From Luteolibacter pohnpeiensis (GTDB taxonomy: Bacteria; Verrucomicrobiota; Verrucomicrobiia; Verrucomicrobiales; Akkermansiaceae), in contig NZ_JAENIJ010000001.1 of assembly GCF_016595435.1 (NCBI RefSeq), forward strand, positions 62,001 through 126,000: DNA of 64,000 nt, read 5' to 3'. Under the pieces are notes generated by a model. It searched no databases. It saw only the letters and a list, made by a program, of their open reading frames with translations, and was not told where the DNA came from. This document shows positions 52,981 to 62,081 of the stretch, in pieces (position 1 is the stretch's first letter; every line of letters starts with the position of its first letter). The translations under genes were made by a program, and so were the position numbers.

Positions 52981-53607
52981 TCAGGCTTCAGGTTTCGCTT
53001 CCATTTTGAGCTCAACGACCACTTCGTCGCGGATCAAGTCGTCGGCTTTGCCAGCATAGACAATGTTGAAATCCTTGCGATTGATATCGAACTTCGAATA
53101 GATCGCGACGCTCTCGCTGTTGCGGGTGACGGTCGCCGGAAACGAGATATTTTTGGTGACGCCGTGCAGGGTGAGGTTGCCGGCGACGGTGTAGCCAGTT
53201 TCGGAATCTTTCTTGATGGAAGTTACGTCGAAGGTGGATTTTGGATATTGATCGACATCGAAGAAATCGCTGCTTTTCAGGTGCGTCGTCAGCTTGTCGT
53301 CGTCCGCCCAAGCGGAATCCATGGTGATTTCGACTTTGTGATCGAGGCCGGTAGGCTCTCCATCCTTGATGGTGAAATAGCCGCTGAACGTTTTGAATCC
53401 GCCGTTGTGGCTGCCGGTCACCTTTGAGCCGATGAAATGGATTTCGGAGTTGGCGGTGAAGGTGTATTTGGTGCCGACAACTGCAGGATCGTCCGCTTTT
53501 TCCACAGCGGGTGCGACCTTGGCGGCTTCTGTCTTGTCAGCGGGATTTTCGCAAGAGGCGAACAAAACTGGGGCGGTGGCTGCCAGGGCGAGGTATTTGA
53601 ATTTCAT
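52981..53607 (-). CDS. YceI-like lipoprotein
   Basis: The 208-residue protein has a lipobox LFASC (Cys19). After an Ala/Lys-rich linker comes the YceI lipocalin-like domain (about 45-205), with HFIGSKVTGSHNGGFKTFSG, LKSSDFFDVDQYPKSTF and NLTLHGVTKNISFPATV. YceI proteins bind isoprenoid-type lipids in the periplasm. It is the first gene of a two-gene operon with a flavin reductase and is divergent from a LysR regulator, which is the probable controller. Confidence 0.93.
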   Translation of the reverse strand: MKFKYLALAATAPVLFASCENPADKTEAAKVAPAVEKADDPAVVGTKYTFTANSEIHFIGSKVTGSHNGGFKTFSGYFTIKDGEPTGLDHKVEITMDSAWADDDKLTTHLKSSDFFDVDQYPKSTFDVTSIKKDSETGYTVAGNLTLHGVTKNISFPATVTRNSESVAIYSKFDINRKDFNIVYAGKADDLIRDEVVVELKMEAKPEA

Positions 53608-53792
53608 GGTCGTATGGTTGGTTTGGGAGGCGTTTCCCGGATGGTCGGTAGCTTGTTCTAAGCTGGCCTGATATTTTGGTTCGATGTGCCAGATGGCTTG
53701 GTGGGTATTCTATTCCATAATTTCGCCAGATCTCAAAATGCCAAGCTGGCAGTCTGAGCATGCAATCGGCGCATGACCTGCTAGAAAAAGTC

Positions 53793-54686
53793 ATGGAGCT
53801 GCGTCAGCTGAGACATTTTCTGAAAGTGGGTGAGATGGGAAGCATCACGGCGGCTGCCAGGGAGCTTGGCCTGACCCAACCGGCGTTGAGCCGTCAAATC
53901 AAGGCCCTGGAGGATGATCTGGGCACTCCGTTGCTGGAGAGAGGTGCGCATTCGGTGACTCTCACGCCAGCGGGAGAGCTCTTGTTGCAGGAGTCCAAAA
54001 AGCTGCTGACCTTCAGCGACGGGCTGATGGAAAAGGTCCGAATCGCAGGCATGGGCGAACCTTTAAGAATCGGCTACGCCCCATCACTGGCGGGCGATTT
54101 CCTTGCGGTGGCGATTCAGAAATTCACCCAATCTTTTCCGACGGTTCGCGTCAGTTTGAGCGATTGTTCCTCTGCGGAAATGGGCGCGGGTCTGGTTTCC
54201 GGGCGCTTGGATTTGATTCTCGCGCCACCAGGCATCCATGTTTCAGGGGCTATCGGCTGGGAAACTTTGATGGAATATGGATGGCGGCTGGTGATGCCTG
54301 GGAACCATCCATTTGCGAATAAAAAGGTGATTTCGCTGAAGGATTTATCCGGCGAGCGGCTTTTGCTCTACAATCGCGAGCACTATCCGGAATACTGGGA
54401 AAGTGTGACCCGATTTTTCCGTGAGCGCAGTCTCCAGGCAAAGGTCGCTGGAGAGTTCGATGGAATTTCGAGCCTGCTATCTGCGCTGGAGGCAGGATTG
54501 GGGGTAGCGCTCCTGGCCGAAAGCTTTCCGATGGACCGCCGACGTGGCGAAGTGATTGCGAAGCCCTTGGAAGAAGAACCGGAAAGGATCCGGGTTTCCG
54601 CAGGCTATCTCAGCGATCGCCCGCTGAGCCCGGTGGTGACTTCTTTCGTTGAAGAATTAAAGAAGTCAGCCGCCCGGGGGACTTGA
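53793..54686 (+). CDS. LysR-family transcriptional regulator
   Basis: The 297-residue protein has the LysR helix-turn-helix (LRQLRHFLKVGEMGSITAAA, then LGLTQPALSRQIKALED; residues about 3-50). An effector-binding domain of the periplasmic-binding fold follows (about 90-295), with PLRIGYAPSLAG and LEAGLGVALLAES. It lies divergent from the YceI/flavin reductase operon across 185 bp, so it probably controls that pair. The inducer is unknown. Start 53793 (MELRQLRHF) is the family-typical N-terminus; the frame extends to 53760. Confidence 0.95.
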   Translation: MELRQLRHFLKVGEMGSITAAARELGLTQPALSRQIKALEDDLGTPLLERGAHSVTLTPAGELLLQESKKLLTFSDGLMEKVRIAGMGEPLRIGYAPSLAGDFLAVAIQKFTQSFPTVRVSLSDCSSAEMGAGLVSGRLDLILAPPGIHVSGAIGWETLMEYGWRLVMPGNHPFANKKVISLKDLSGERLLLYNREHYPEYWESVTRFFRERSLQAKVAGEFDGISSLLSALEAGLGVALLAESFPMDRRRGEVIAKPLEEEPERIRVSAGYLSDRPLSPVVTSFVEELKKSAARGT

Positions 54687-54699
54687 TGAGAGGGAGGCA

Positions 54700-55488
54700 T
54701 CACTCGCCTGCGCCACCGGCGGCATTAGTATCGGAATCGTCTCCGTAGAAGCTCTTCACGTAGCCGAACTCAACCAAGGTGTCCTGCCATGGCGCCAGAA
54801 TGGCTTGGTTGCGGAAAACTCTACCTGCACGGGCGAGCCATTCTTCAGCTTTCACCAAATTGCCGGAAGCGTAGTTCATGGCCGCTTGGGAGTAGTAGTA
54901 ATACGGCGAGTCATCCATGAAGTCGTATTTTTCCGCCATTTTGGCGGCTTCGTCTTCCATGCCGAGCTTCTGTTTGCAGAGAAGCAGCTTGAATTCAACC
55001 AGGCGGGAGAGTCCGATGTTGCTTTCGGGAACTTTCGCAAGCAGCGCGGTAAATGCTTCGTGAGCCTTTTGGTAATCCTTACTGACGAAATAAACCTCGG
55101 CGATGTTGAATTCGACGCTCGCGTTGTTGGGGGCGATTTTGTTGGCCCGCTCGAAATCGATCAGGGCTTTGTCAAAGGCGCGGAACTCAACATGGCAGGA
55201 ACCGCGCAGATTGTAGATCTCCGGGCTATCCTTGAAAATGGCTTCGGCTTTATCTAGCTCATCAAGCACTTCAAAAATCCGCTTTTGCTGGAAAAGGCGG
55301 GTGGCTTCCTGGATGTGCTTGATAAATTCTTTGCGCTGTTCTTCCGGCAAGTTGAGGAATGCCTTTTGGTTCGGTGCCAATTCCTTGGTTTCCTCCTTCG
55401 CAGGTGGTTCGGCGGGAGCTTCGTTCTGGGCGGGAAGGGAGCTTGCAGCTAAGGCAAATGCTAGGATGGCGCGCGGAAAAGCTTTCAT
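54700..55488 (-). CDS. Secreted TPR-repeat protein
   Basis: The 262-residue protein has a signal peptide (ending SLPAQNE) and a Pro/Glu-rich linker. Several TPR-like helical repeats follow (about 60-220), e.g. IYNLRGSCHVEFRAFDKALI and ASVEFNIAEVYFVSKDYQKA. The ending is Gly/Ala-rich (NAAGGAGE). It is likely a periplasmic scaffold. No specific partner is implied by its neighbours. It is convergent with the LysR gene. Confidence 0.85.
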   Translation of the reverse strand: MKAFPRAILAFALAASSLPAQNEAPAEPPAKEETKELAPNQKAFLNLPEEQRKEFIKHIQEATRLFQQKRIFEVLDELDKAEAIFKDSPEIYNLRGSCHVEFRAFDKALIDFERANKIAPNNASVEFNIAEVYFVSKDYQKAHEAFTALLAKVPESNIGLSRLVEFKLLLCKQKLGMEDEAAKMAEKYDFMDDSPYYYYSQAAMNYASGNLVKAEEWLARAGRVFRNQAILAPWQDTLVEFGYVKSFYGDDSDTNAAGGAGE

Positions 55489-55638
55489 TGATTCAAATGT
55501 TCCTGCGCAGACTAGCTGGAGAAGTGGGAGTCGGCAAGCCGTCGTTGTGGTCGGGTGGAAGGAAATCGGTGATCCACGGATTTGGTGTTCGGATTTGCTT
55601 TTCCTTCAGGCTCCCGCCGTTGTTTGCTCGGGCAGTTC

Positions 55639-57279
55639 ATGAATATCGGCATCGCCCAAATCAACGCCGTCGTTGGCGACTTTCCCGGAAACGTCAAACG
55701 CCTCCTGGCCGCCTACCGCGAGTGCCTGGATGCGGGAGCGGAACTGGTGATCACTCCGGAAATGTCTCTGGTCGGCTATCCTCCGCGCGATTTGGTGTTC
55801 AAATCCCATTTTGTGCCGAAGTGTCTCCAGGCGCTGGATCATCTGGCGGGTGAGATCCGCGAGGTTCCGCTTTTGGTGGGTTATGTGGATTATCACGAAG
55901 CGACGGGCGGCAAGCCGTTTCGCAATGCAGCGGCATGGCTTGAGCAGGGGGCCATCGTCCATCGTTTCTGGAAAACCCTGCTGCCGACCTACGATGTGTT
56001 CGATGAGCGTCGCTATTTCGAACCGGGCGAAGCTTGTGAGCCGATCGTTTGGAATGGCAAACGCATCGGCGTCACGATTTGTGAAGATATCTGGACTGAC
56101 GATTACCTGCAGCGGCCGTTTTACGATCGCGATCCGGTATCGGAGTTGAGCGCCAAGAACATGGATTTGCTGCTCAACCTGAGCGCATCGCCGTTTCATC
56201 TGGGCAAGCCAGCGCAGCGGCGTGACATGCTGGCAAAAGTCGCCCGCCAATCGGCGGTTCCCGTGGTTTACTGCAACTCCATCGGGGGCAACGATCAGCT
56301 GCTTTTCGATGGGCATTCGATGGTGATCAATGCCGAGGGACGCATTGCTGCGCAACTCAATGGCTTTGTCGAACAAACACGGGTGGTGAATCCATTTCTC
56401 AATTTGGAGCCGGAGGATTCGAAAGCTCTGGAAGAGGAAGCGCCTGCCCAACTTTATCGTGCTTTGGTTTTAGGACTGCGCGACTATGCGACGAAATGCG
56501 GATTCACCAGCGTTTGCCTGGGATTGAGCGGAGGGATCGACTCTGCCCTCACGGCGGCAATTGCGGCGGATGCTTTGGGGCCGGAAAATGTCCACGGTTT
56601 GACCATGCCGAGCCCGTATTCTTCCGGGGGGAGTGTGGACGATTCCATTCATCTGGCGAAATCGCTTGGCATCCGTTGTGATACGGTGCCGATCCGCGAC
56701 GCCTTCGAGACCTTCAAAGCAACCCTGGCGCCGCTGTTTGTCGGCAAACCCGAAGACGTCACGGAAGAGAATTTGCAGGCTAGAATCCGCGGCGTGCTGT
56801 TGATGGCGTTATCGAACAAAGATCATCATCTCCTTCTGACCACCGGCAATAAGAGCGAACTGGCGGTCGGCTACTGCACCATTTACGGCGACATGTGCGG
56901 AGGCTTGGCCGTGATTTCCGATTTGCCGAAAACACGGGTCTACGAAGTCTGCCGATGGCTAAATCGGGAGCGGGAAATCATTCCGTGGAATACCATCGAG
57001 AAGCCGCCGAGTGCGGAGTTGAGGCCGGACCAAAAAGATCAGGACACGTTGCCGGAATACGAAATCCTTGATGCGATTTTGGAAAATTACGTCGAGAAAC
57101 AACTTTCCAGTGAAGAAATCATCGATCTGGGCTTCGACGAAGCGACCGTGCGTTGGATCCAGCGCCGGGTTGATCTGAACGAGTGGAAACGCCAGCAGGC
57201 AGCTCCGGGCATTCGAGTCACTTCACTCGCATTTGGGATGGGTCGGCGGATGCCGATCGTCCAGCGATTTGTCGGATAG
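55639..57279 (+). CDS. nadE: Glutamine-hydrolysing NAD+ synthetase
   Basis: The 546-residue enzyme has an N-terminal nitrilase-like glutaminase domain (about 1-260), with the Glu in LVITPEMSLVGYPPRDL, the Lys in RFWKTLLPTYDVFDERRYF (in part: WKTLLPTYDVFDE) and the Cys in GVTICEDIWTDD. The C-terminal NAD synthase domain (about 270-546) has GLSGGIDSALTAAIA (the ATP pyrophosphatase SGGxDS motif) and LLTTGNKSELAVGYCTIYGD. It amidates nicotinic acid adenine dinucleotide with glutamine. Start 55639 begins the glutaminase domain directly. Confidence 0.97.
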   Translation: MNIGIAQINAVVGDFPGNVKRLLAAYRECLDAGAELVITPEMSLVGYPPRDLVFKSHFVPKCLQALDHLAGEIREVPLLVGYVDYHEATGGKPFRNAAAWLEQGAIVHRFWKTLLPTYDVFDERRYFEPGEACEPIVWNGKRIGVTICEDIWTDDYLQRPFYDRDPVSELSAKNMDLLLNLSASPFHLGKPAQRRDMLAKVARQSAVPVVYCNSIGGNDQLLFDGHSMVINAEGRIAAQLNGFVEQTRVVNPFLNLEPEDSKALEEEAPAQLYRALVLGLRDYATKCGFTSVCLGLSGGIDSALTAAIAADALGPENVHGLTMPSPYSSGGSVDDSIHLAKSLGIRCDTVPIRDAFETFKATLAPLFVGKPEDVTEENLQARIRGVLLMALSNKDHHLLLTTGNKSELAVGYCTIYGDMCGGLAVISDLPKTRVYEVCRWLNREREIIPWNTIEKPPSAELRPDQKDQDTLPEYEILDAILENYVEKQLSSEEIIDLGFDEATVRWIQRRVDLNEWKRQQAAPGIRVTSLAFGMGRRMPIVQRFVG

Positions 57280-57379
57280 CCGCGAAGTGAGGGTTTTGAC
57301 CGATCTTTTGGTTGGGCAAGCTGTGTGATTCGTGGTTCCCCACTTTCATTTCGGTGATTTCACTGCTAGATCCTCTGCG

Positions 57380-59353
57380 ATGACTTTGTCCGAAGCCCGA
57401 AACATCCTTGGCCTGAAACCGGATGAAGATCCACGCCCGCACCTGCCGGGATTGCGCCTGGCGCGGGAGAAAATCGCGGAAATGGTTCGCACAGCACCAA
57501 CCGAAGCGATCGCACTGCGGTATCAGGACAATCTGGTCGAATTTGATCGAGCACTTGCCGTGATCCGTGAACATCTGGAATCTCCACCCAAGGAAATTCC
57601 GCCAGAGGTTGCCCCCATCATCACCCCCATAGCTCCAGAGCCGGAGACATCGGCAGCTGCTGATGGTGGATCCACTAAGAGCAAAAGGTCACTTGCTCCC
57701 TTCGTTTGTCTGTTTCTGGTGCTCATCGCCGCGGCTGCGGGAGGTTTGTTCTACCTCAAGCATCTGGATGAACAGGAGCAGTTGCTGCGCGAAAAGGTTA
57801 CTCGCTTGAACCGCGAAGGCGCGTCCTACATTGAAAATCGGCGCTGGGCAGATGCCACGGAAATTTACCAACAAATTGAGACGCTGGAGCCAGATTCCAA
57901 ACTGGTGCCAATCGGTCGCCGGAGCATCGAGGCAGGAATGCTGGAGGAGCAGAAGCAATTCATCGGCTACTGGAATGGTCAGGCGATCGCCTTTTTCGAA
58001 GCCGACCGATGGGACGATGCGGAAAGCGCGGCTCGCCAAATTCTGGAAACGTATCCGGACGAGTCCGAAGCAGCCGCGATGCTGGAGAAAATTTCCGCTG
58101 CGCGACTTGCAGAAGAACGTCGGCAAGTCTTGGTCGAGGGACGTAAGCAGCTGGAGCAACGTCATTGGGAGCTTGCGATCCAGTCGGCTCAGTCAGTCCT
58201 GAGCGAACAGCCGGAGGATGCGGAGGCGAAGAAATTGCTGGCAGATGCCACCGCTGCCCAGGAAAAAGCCCGAATCAATGCCGCAAAGGCGAGAGAGTTG
58301 TTCTCTTTGGCCACGCAAAAAGACCACGGTGCCTACGATCAGGAAATTTTGGATCTCCTGCGCGAGGCGCGGGCCTTGGCTCCAGAGGATCAGGAAGTGG
58401 CAACCTTTCTGGAACGCATGTCATCGTATTCACGCACCTTGCGCGTGCCATCGGAATTTTCAAACCCAGCGGACGCGCTCAAGCAAGCTCGCGACAGGGA
58501 TCGGGTGGTGATTGATGAAGGAACCTGGAAAGGTCCATGGATCGTCAACACGGCGGTGGAACTTCAGGGCAGCGGAGCTGAAACGACGATTGTCGAATGT
58601 GCCGGTGATGAAAGTGCTGCGATCACGCTGGGACCAGGTGCGAATGGTGCAAGAATCACCGGATTCACCTTTCGCCACAACACGGTGGAAGCTGGCGACG
58701 AGCGCTACTCCGCGGCTCTGGTGCGGGGTGGTGAGGGGGATTTTGCCGATTGCAAATTTCAGGAAGCAAGTGGCCACGGCCTGCTGGTCATGGAGGGTGG
58801 GCATGCGGTGGTAAGTCGCTGCAAATTCACTGCCAACGGCTGGGATGGAATTGCGGTTTCCGGGCAGGGTAGCCTTTTGGAGGTGAAGGAATGCGAAGCA
58901 TCCGCCAATTACGGTCACGGCATCGAATCCTGGGATGGAGCGGCGATGATTCTAACCGACAACCATTGCTCAAATAACAGTCACAATGGTGTCCATGCCA
59001 GCAATGGTCAAAGCTCGGTCACCATGATCGGCAATGAGTTGGACGGGAACCGCGAATTTGGCCTGGTGCTGGACAGCGCCGGCTCCGGCCGGGTGGTCAG
59101 CAATATCATGAAAGGCAATCTACTCGGAGGGCTGGTTGTCCGTGAAGCGGCGTCTGGTGTCCGGGTGGCAGGGAATCAAGCCCTTTCCAATTTGGGTCCT
59201 GGCATCGTGCTGGAGCACGGCCTTGGACAAGAGCCGTATGGCACAAACATCAGCATTGAAAATCAGGGCGAGGCGATTCTTACCAATGCGAATTTGTCTC
59301 CCAACGAAGAGCCTCCAGCGAAAGTTCCCGCTGCCGATTCTTCGCCGGAATAA
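57380..59353 (+). CDS. Membrane-anchored TPR and right-handed beta-helix protein
   Basis: The 657-residue protein has an N-terminal helical domain (about 1-65; SEARNILGLKPDEDPRPHLP) reminiscent of a J-domain without the HPD motif. A Pro-rich linker leads to one membrane helix (about 97-117; LAPFVCLFLVLIAAAAGG). TPR-like repeats (about 130-320) follow, e.g. YIENRRWADATEIYQQIETL. A parallel beta-helix (about 360-625) comes last, with repeats such as GFTFRHNTVEAGDERYSAAL and GHGIESWDGAAMILTDNHCS. The outer part may bind polysaccharide. Start 57380 is preferred over 57332. Confidence 0.85.
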   Translation: MTLSEARNILGLKPDEDPRPHLPGLRLAREKIAEMVRTAPTEAIALRYQDNLVEFDRALAVIREHLESPPKEIPPEVAPIITPIAPEPETSAAADGGSTKSKRSLAPFVCLFLVLIAAAAGGLFYLKHLDEQEQLLREKVTRLNREGASYIENRRWADATEIYQQIETLEPDSKLVPIGRRSIEAGMLEEQKQFIGYWNGQAIAFFEADRWDDAESAARQILETYPDESEAAAMLEKISAARLAEERRQVLVEGRKQLEQRHWELAIQSAQSVLSEQPEDAEAKKLLADATAAQEKARINAAKARELFSLATQKDHGAYDQEILDLLREARALAPEDQEVATFLERMSSYSRTLRVPSEFSNPADALKQARDRDRVVIDEGTWKGPWIVNTAVELQGSGAETTIVECAGDESAAITLGPGANGARITGFTFRHNTVEAGDERYSAALVRGGEGDFADCKFQEASGHGLLVMEGGHAVVSRCKFTANGWDGIAVSGQGSLLEVKECEASANYGHGIESWDGAAMILTDNHCSNNSHNGVHASNGQSSVTMIGNELDGNREFGLVLDSAGSGRVVSNIMKGNLLGGLVVREAASGVRVAGNQALSNLGPGIVLEHGLGQEPYGTNISIENQGEAILTNANLSPNEEPPAKVPAADSSPE

Positions 59354-59371
59354 GCGATCTCTCTTTTGGAA

Positions 59372-60007
59372 ATGAGTGGAGTTCGCGCTGTTTTTTTTGA
59401 CCTCGATCATTGTTTGGCCAGCCCTGATGAATCGGGTCGGGCGTTTTATCAGCCGGCGTTGGACGCGATTCGTGCGGCAAATTGCGGGACGCTTGGGGAA
59501 ACAGCCCTGGAATCCGCCTTGGAAGATTGCTGGACCCATTCACTGGAGCAAGTGGCGGAAATCCATGGATTCTCGCCGCGGATGTATCAGGCTGGCTGGC
59601 AGGCATCGCTTAACCTGCGGGTCGCTGGGCCATTCAAAGGATTTCCGGATTTGCCGGAGCTGCTGCAAATGAAGGTCGATAGATTTCTCGTCACCAGCGG
59701 CTTCCGCACCTTGCAGCAAAGTAAAATCGAAGCGTTGGGTATCAAAGATTGGTTTGCTGAGATTTGGATCGATGCGATCGATGAGCTTCCGAGAACTGGC
59801 AAAAAAGCGATCTTTGAGGATTTACTAAGGCGGCATCAGCTTGAACCCGAAGCGGTTCTCGTCGTGGGGGATAGCGAACGTTCTGAAATCGCAGCCGGAA
59901 ATGCCCTGAAAATCCCTACGGTCCAAATTCTTCGTCCCGGCGTGGTTCGTAGCGATGCGGCCCTGCACCATATCAGCGATTTGCGAGAGCTGAAGGCGCT
60001 GCTTTGA
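59372..60007 (+). CDS. HAD-superfamily hydrolase
   Basis: The 211-residue protein has HAD motif I as FFDLDHCLA (two Asp; Thr of DxDxT replaced by Cys, as in some pyrimidine nucleotidase-like proteins). Motif II lies in FLVTSGFRTLQQSK, motif III has a Lys in RTGKKAIF, and motif IV is VVGDSERSEIAAG. A helical cap sits between motifs I and II. It is a cytoplasmic phosphatase-like enzyme of unknown substrate. A TTG at 59366 would add two residues. Confidence 0.88.
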   Translation: MSGVRAVFFDLDHCLASPDESGRAFYQPALDAIRAANCGTLGETALESALEDCWTHSLEQVAEIHGFSPRMYQAGWQASLNLRVAGPFKGFPDLPELLQMKVDRFLVTSGFRTLQQSKIEALGIKDWFAEIWIDAIDELPRTGKKAIFEDLLRRHQLEPEAVLVVGDSERSEIAAGNALKIPTVQILRPGVVRSDAALHHISDLRELKALL

Positions 60008-60138
60008 TGGATTGCTCGCCATAAAATTTATGGATCTTGAGGAGCTTTCCTAAGATTTATTGGCGATCTATCCTAGATGTGCGATATTTCACAAACGCCA
60101 GATGATTTCATCATTGGGCGATGTCTCCCAATCCTATT

Positions 60139-60342
60139 ATGAAAATGCTCAAAACTCCATTGCTGATGTCATTATGCTTGATGCCGTTTGTTGTACCATT
60201 GACATCCTGTAAAGAAAAGGGACCTGCTGAAAAGGCTGGTGAAAAATTGGATAATGCCGCCGAAAAAGTTGGCGATGCCTTGGATCCGAAAGGGCCCGCT
60301 GAAAAAGCAGGTGAAAAGATCGACGACGCGCTCGATCATTAA
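60139..60342 (+). CDS. Small lipoprotein with an internal repeat
   Basis: The 67-residue protein has a lipobox PLTSC (Cys24). The mature part has two copies of a charged unit, KGPAEKAGEKLDNAAEK and KGPAEKAGEKIDDALD, joined by VGDALDP. It should be a short amphipathic, helical peptide anchored by lipid. Similar YtxH-like or entericidin-like small lipoproteins are stress-related, but assignment is only tentative. Start 60139 is the ATG before KMLKTPL. Confidence 0.75.
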   Translation: MKMLKTPLLMSLCLMPFVVPLTSCKEKGPAEKAGEKLDNAAEKVGDALDPKGPAEKAGEKIDDALDH

Positions 60343-60364
60343 TAGTTCTGAATGATTATTGCAG

Positions 60365-60405
60365 CCGCAGGTTTGGTATATGCCATTCCTGCGGTTTTTG
60401 TTTTT
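60365..60405 (+). terminator. Terminator after the small lipoprotein gene
   Basis: CCGCAGG and CCTGCGG form a perfect 7-bp stem, followed by TTTTTGTTTTT. Confidence 0.85.
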
Positions 60406-60572
60406 CGGCTCACTACGGAAACAAAATAAAACGTTGCAATTTATATCAATTGCAAATTGCATTATGCCTTCTGCGGGTCGTTTTTCGTTTTTAATCCTAA
60501 ATGTATAATGTTGATAATGAAGGATTTGGGTGATTTTTGGGTCTCGGCATAGCTTTCGCTATACTCATGGTT

Positions 60573-61055
60573 ATGAATACCCAATCAGAAGAATCTGTCA
60601 GAGGTTTCCTTAATTACTCACGTCAATCCCTGAAAGCGGTCGTTACCGCATTCAGTATCATAATTTCTCTGGGAATTCTTCAATTTGCCAAAGCGGATGC
60701 GCCTGCCACGAGTCCGGAATTATCAGGATTGTATAAAGTCACCGCTAGTTCCGATCCGCTTTTTCCGGCGCGGCAAAATACCGATTGGTTTTTAGATTTC
60801 GGCAAAGGTGTGTCGGCTGGCAATACAAGCGGCAATGTTGCCATTTCCATGCGACAAAATCCTCATGTGCAAGTCCGTTTGCTGGTTTGGCAATTGTTTG
60901 GAAGCCATAATCTATTTATTGGGGCACAGACTCATGAAGGTTCCCGCCAAGCGGTTGCGGTTGCAAATTGGGAAGTCACTCGCCAGGGAGAGGCTTTGGT
61001 ATTCCAACGCAATTCATACCAAGTCGTGCTCAAGCGTGCGACTGAGCTGGATTGA
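60573..61055 (+). CDS. Hypothetical exported protein
   Basis: The 160-residue protein has a long N-terminal region with a hydrophobic helix (LKAVVTAFSIIISLGILQF) ending near AKADA, a probable signal. The mature domain is beta-rich (VQVRLLVWQLFGSHNLFIGA, AVANWEVTRQGEALVFQRN). No family is recognised. It is AT-rich in its first half compared with the neighbours. The start at 60573 is preferred because the upstream frame (from 60537) adds an unlikely leader. Confidence 0.6.
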   Translation: MNTQSEESVRGFLNYSRQSLKAVVTAFSIIISLGILQFAKADAPATSPELSGLYKVTASSDPLFPARQNTDWFLDFGKGVSAGNTSGNVAISMRQNPHVQVRLLVWQLFGSHNLFIGAQTHEGSRQAVAVANWEVTRQGEALVFQRNSYQVVLKRATELD

Positions 61056-61072
61056 TGCCTTGGTGCACTCTG

Positions 61073-61110
61073 AAGCCGGGTTTCCGCTTTGCCGGACTCG
61101 GCTTTTTTCG
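61073..61110 (+). terminator. Terminator before the FAH-family gene
   Basis: AAGCCGGGT pairs with ACTCGGCTT (one mismatch), followed by TTTTTT. It lies 17 bp after the stop at 61055. Confidence 0.75.
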
Positions 61111-61173
61111 TTTGTGGTTTGTGGAAAGCGATTTTGGAATTTGCGAATCTTGGAAATCCATTAATTTGAAAGC

Positions 61174-62028
61174 ATGAAGCTAATTCGATTTGGTGAGGCG
61201 GGGCGTGAGGAGCCAGGGGTGTTGTTGCCGGATGGCAGAATGATGGATGCGAGTGGTGAATTCAGTGATTTCGATGAAGGATTTTTCGGCTCCGGGGGTT
61301 TGGAATCATTGGCGGAATGGGTAGCGGATGGTTGTCCGGGCGCGACCGAAGTCGATCCGATGAGTCGCCTGGGGCCGCCGATTGACCGTCCCTCGAAACT
61401 GGTTTGTGTGGGAAAAAACTATTTGGAGCACGCCAAAGAGCTCGGCGAGGGAATTCCCTCCGAACCTACGCTGTTCATGAAGGCGACCAGCGCCTGGAGT
61501 GGTCCCTATGACGATGTGATCACCCCTCGGGGCTCCACCAAGCTGGATTACGAGGTCGAGCTGGCAGTGGTGATCGGTCAAACCGCGAGTTATGTCGATG
61601 AAGCTGACGCTTTGTCCTACATCGCTGGGTTTTCCAGTTTTTGCGATTATTCAGAAAGGGCATTTCAGAAGGAAATGGGCGGTCAATGGATGAAGGGCAA
61701 AAGCGCGGACACGTTTGCGCCGATGGGACCCTGGTTGGTAACGGCCGACGAGGTAGCGGATCCGCAGGGTTTAAGACTTTGGTGCAAGGTGAATGACGAA
61801 TACCGGCAAAACAGCTGGACGGGAGACATGATGTTCTCGGTTCGGCAAATCATCAGCTACATCAGTCGTTTCATGACGCTGTTGCCGGGGGATGTCATCG
61901 CCACGGGAACCCCAAGCGGTGTGGCGATGGGGATGAATCCGCCAAAATATCTGCAATGCGGAGACTTCGTGGAATGTGGGGTTGAAGGACTGGGCAAAAT
62001 CAGGCAAAGGGTGGTGGCACCTCACTGA
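61174..62028 (+). CDS. Fumarylacetoacetate hydrolase-family protein
   Basis: The 284-residue protein has a short N-terminal domain (about 1-70) and the FAH catalytic domain (about 75-284). It has KLVCVGKNYLEHAKELGE, the metal ligands in DYEVELAVVIG, and GDVIATGTPSGVAMG near the end. Such enzymes cleave C-C bonds in acylpyruvates or decarboxylate and isomerise catechol-derived acids. Lack of adjacent aromatic catabolism genes leaves the substrate open; acylpyruvase or oxaloacetate decarboxylase activity are options. Confidence 0.92.
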   Translation: MKLIRFGEAGREEPGVLLPDGRMMDASGEFSDFDEGFFGSGGLESLAEWVADGCPGATEVDPMSRLGPPIDRPSKLVCVGKNYLEHAKELGEGIPSEPTLFMKATSAWSGPYDDVITPRGSTKLDYEVELAVVIGQTASYVDEADALSYIAGFSSFCDYSERAFQKEMGGQWMKGKSADTFAPMGPWLVTADEVADPQGLRLWCKVNDEYRQNSWTGDMMFSVRQIISYISRFMTLLPGDVIATGTPSGVAMGMNPPKYLQCGDFVECGVEGLGKIRQRVVAPH

Positions 62029-62081
62029 TCCTTCCGGCCGCGCCAACTCGGATGCGCGGTTGCGGCACCTGATTCCCGAAA

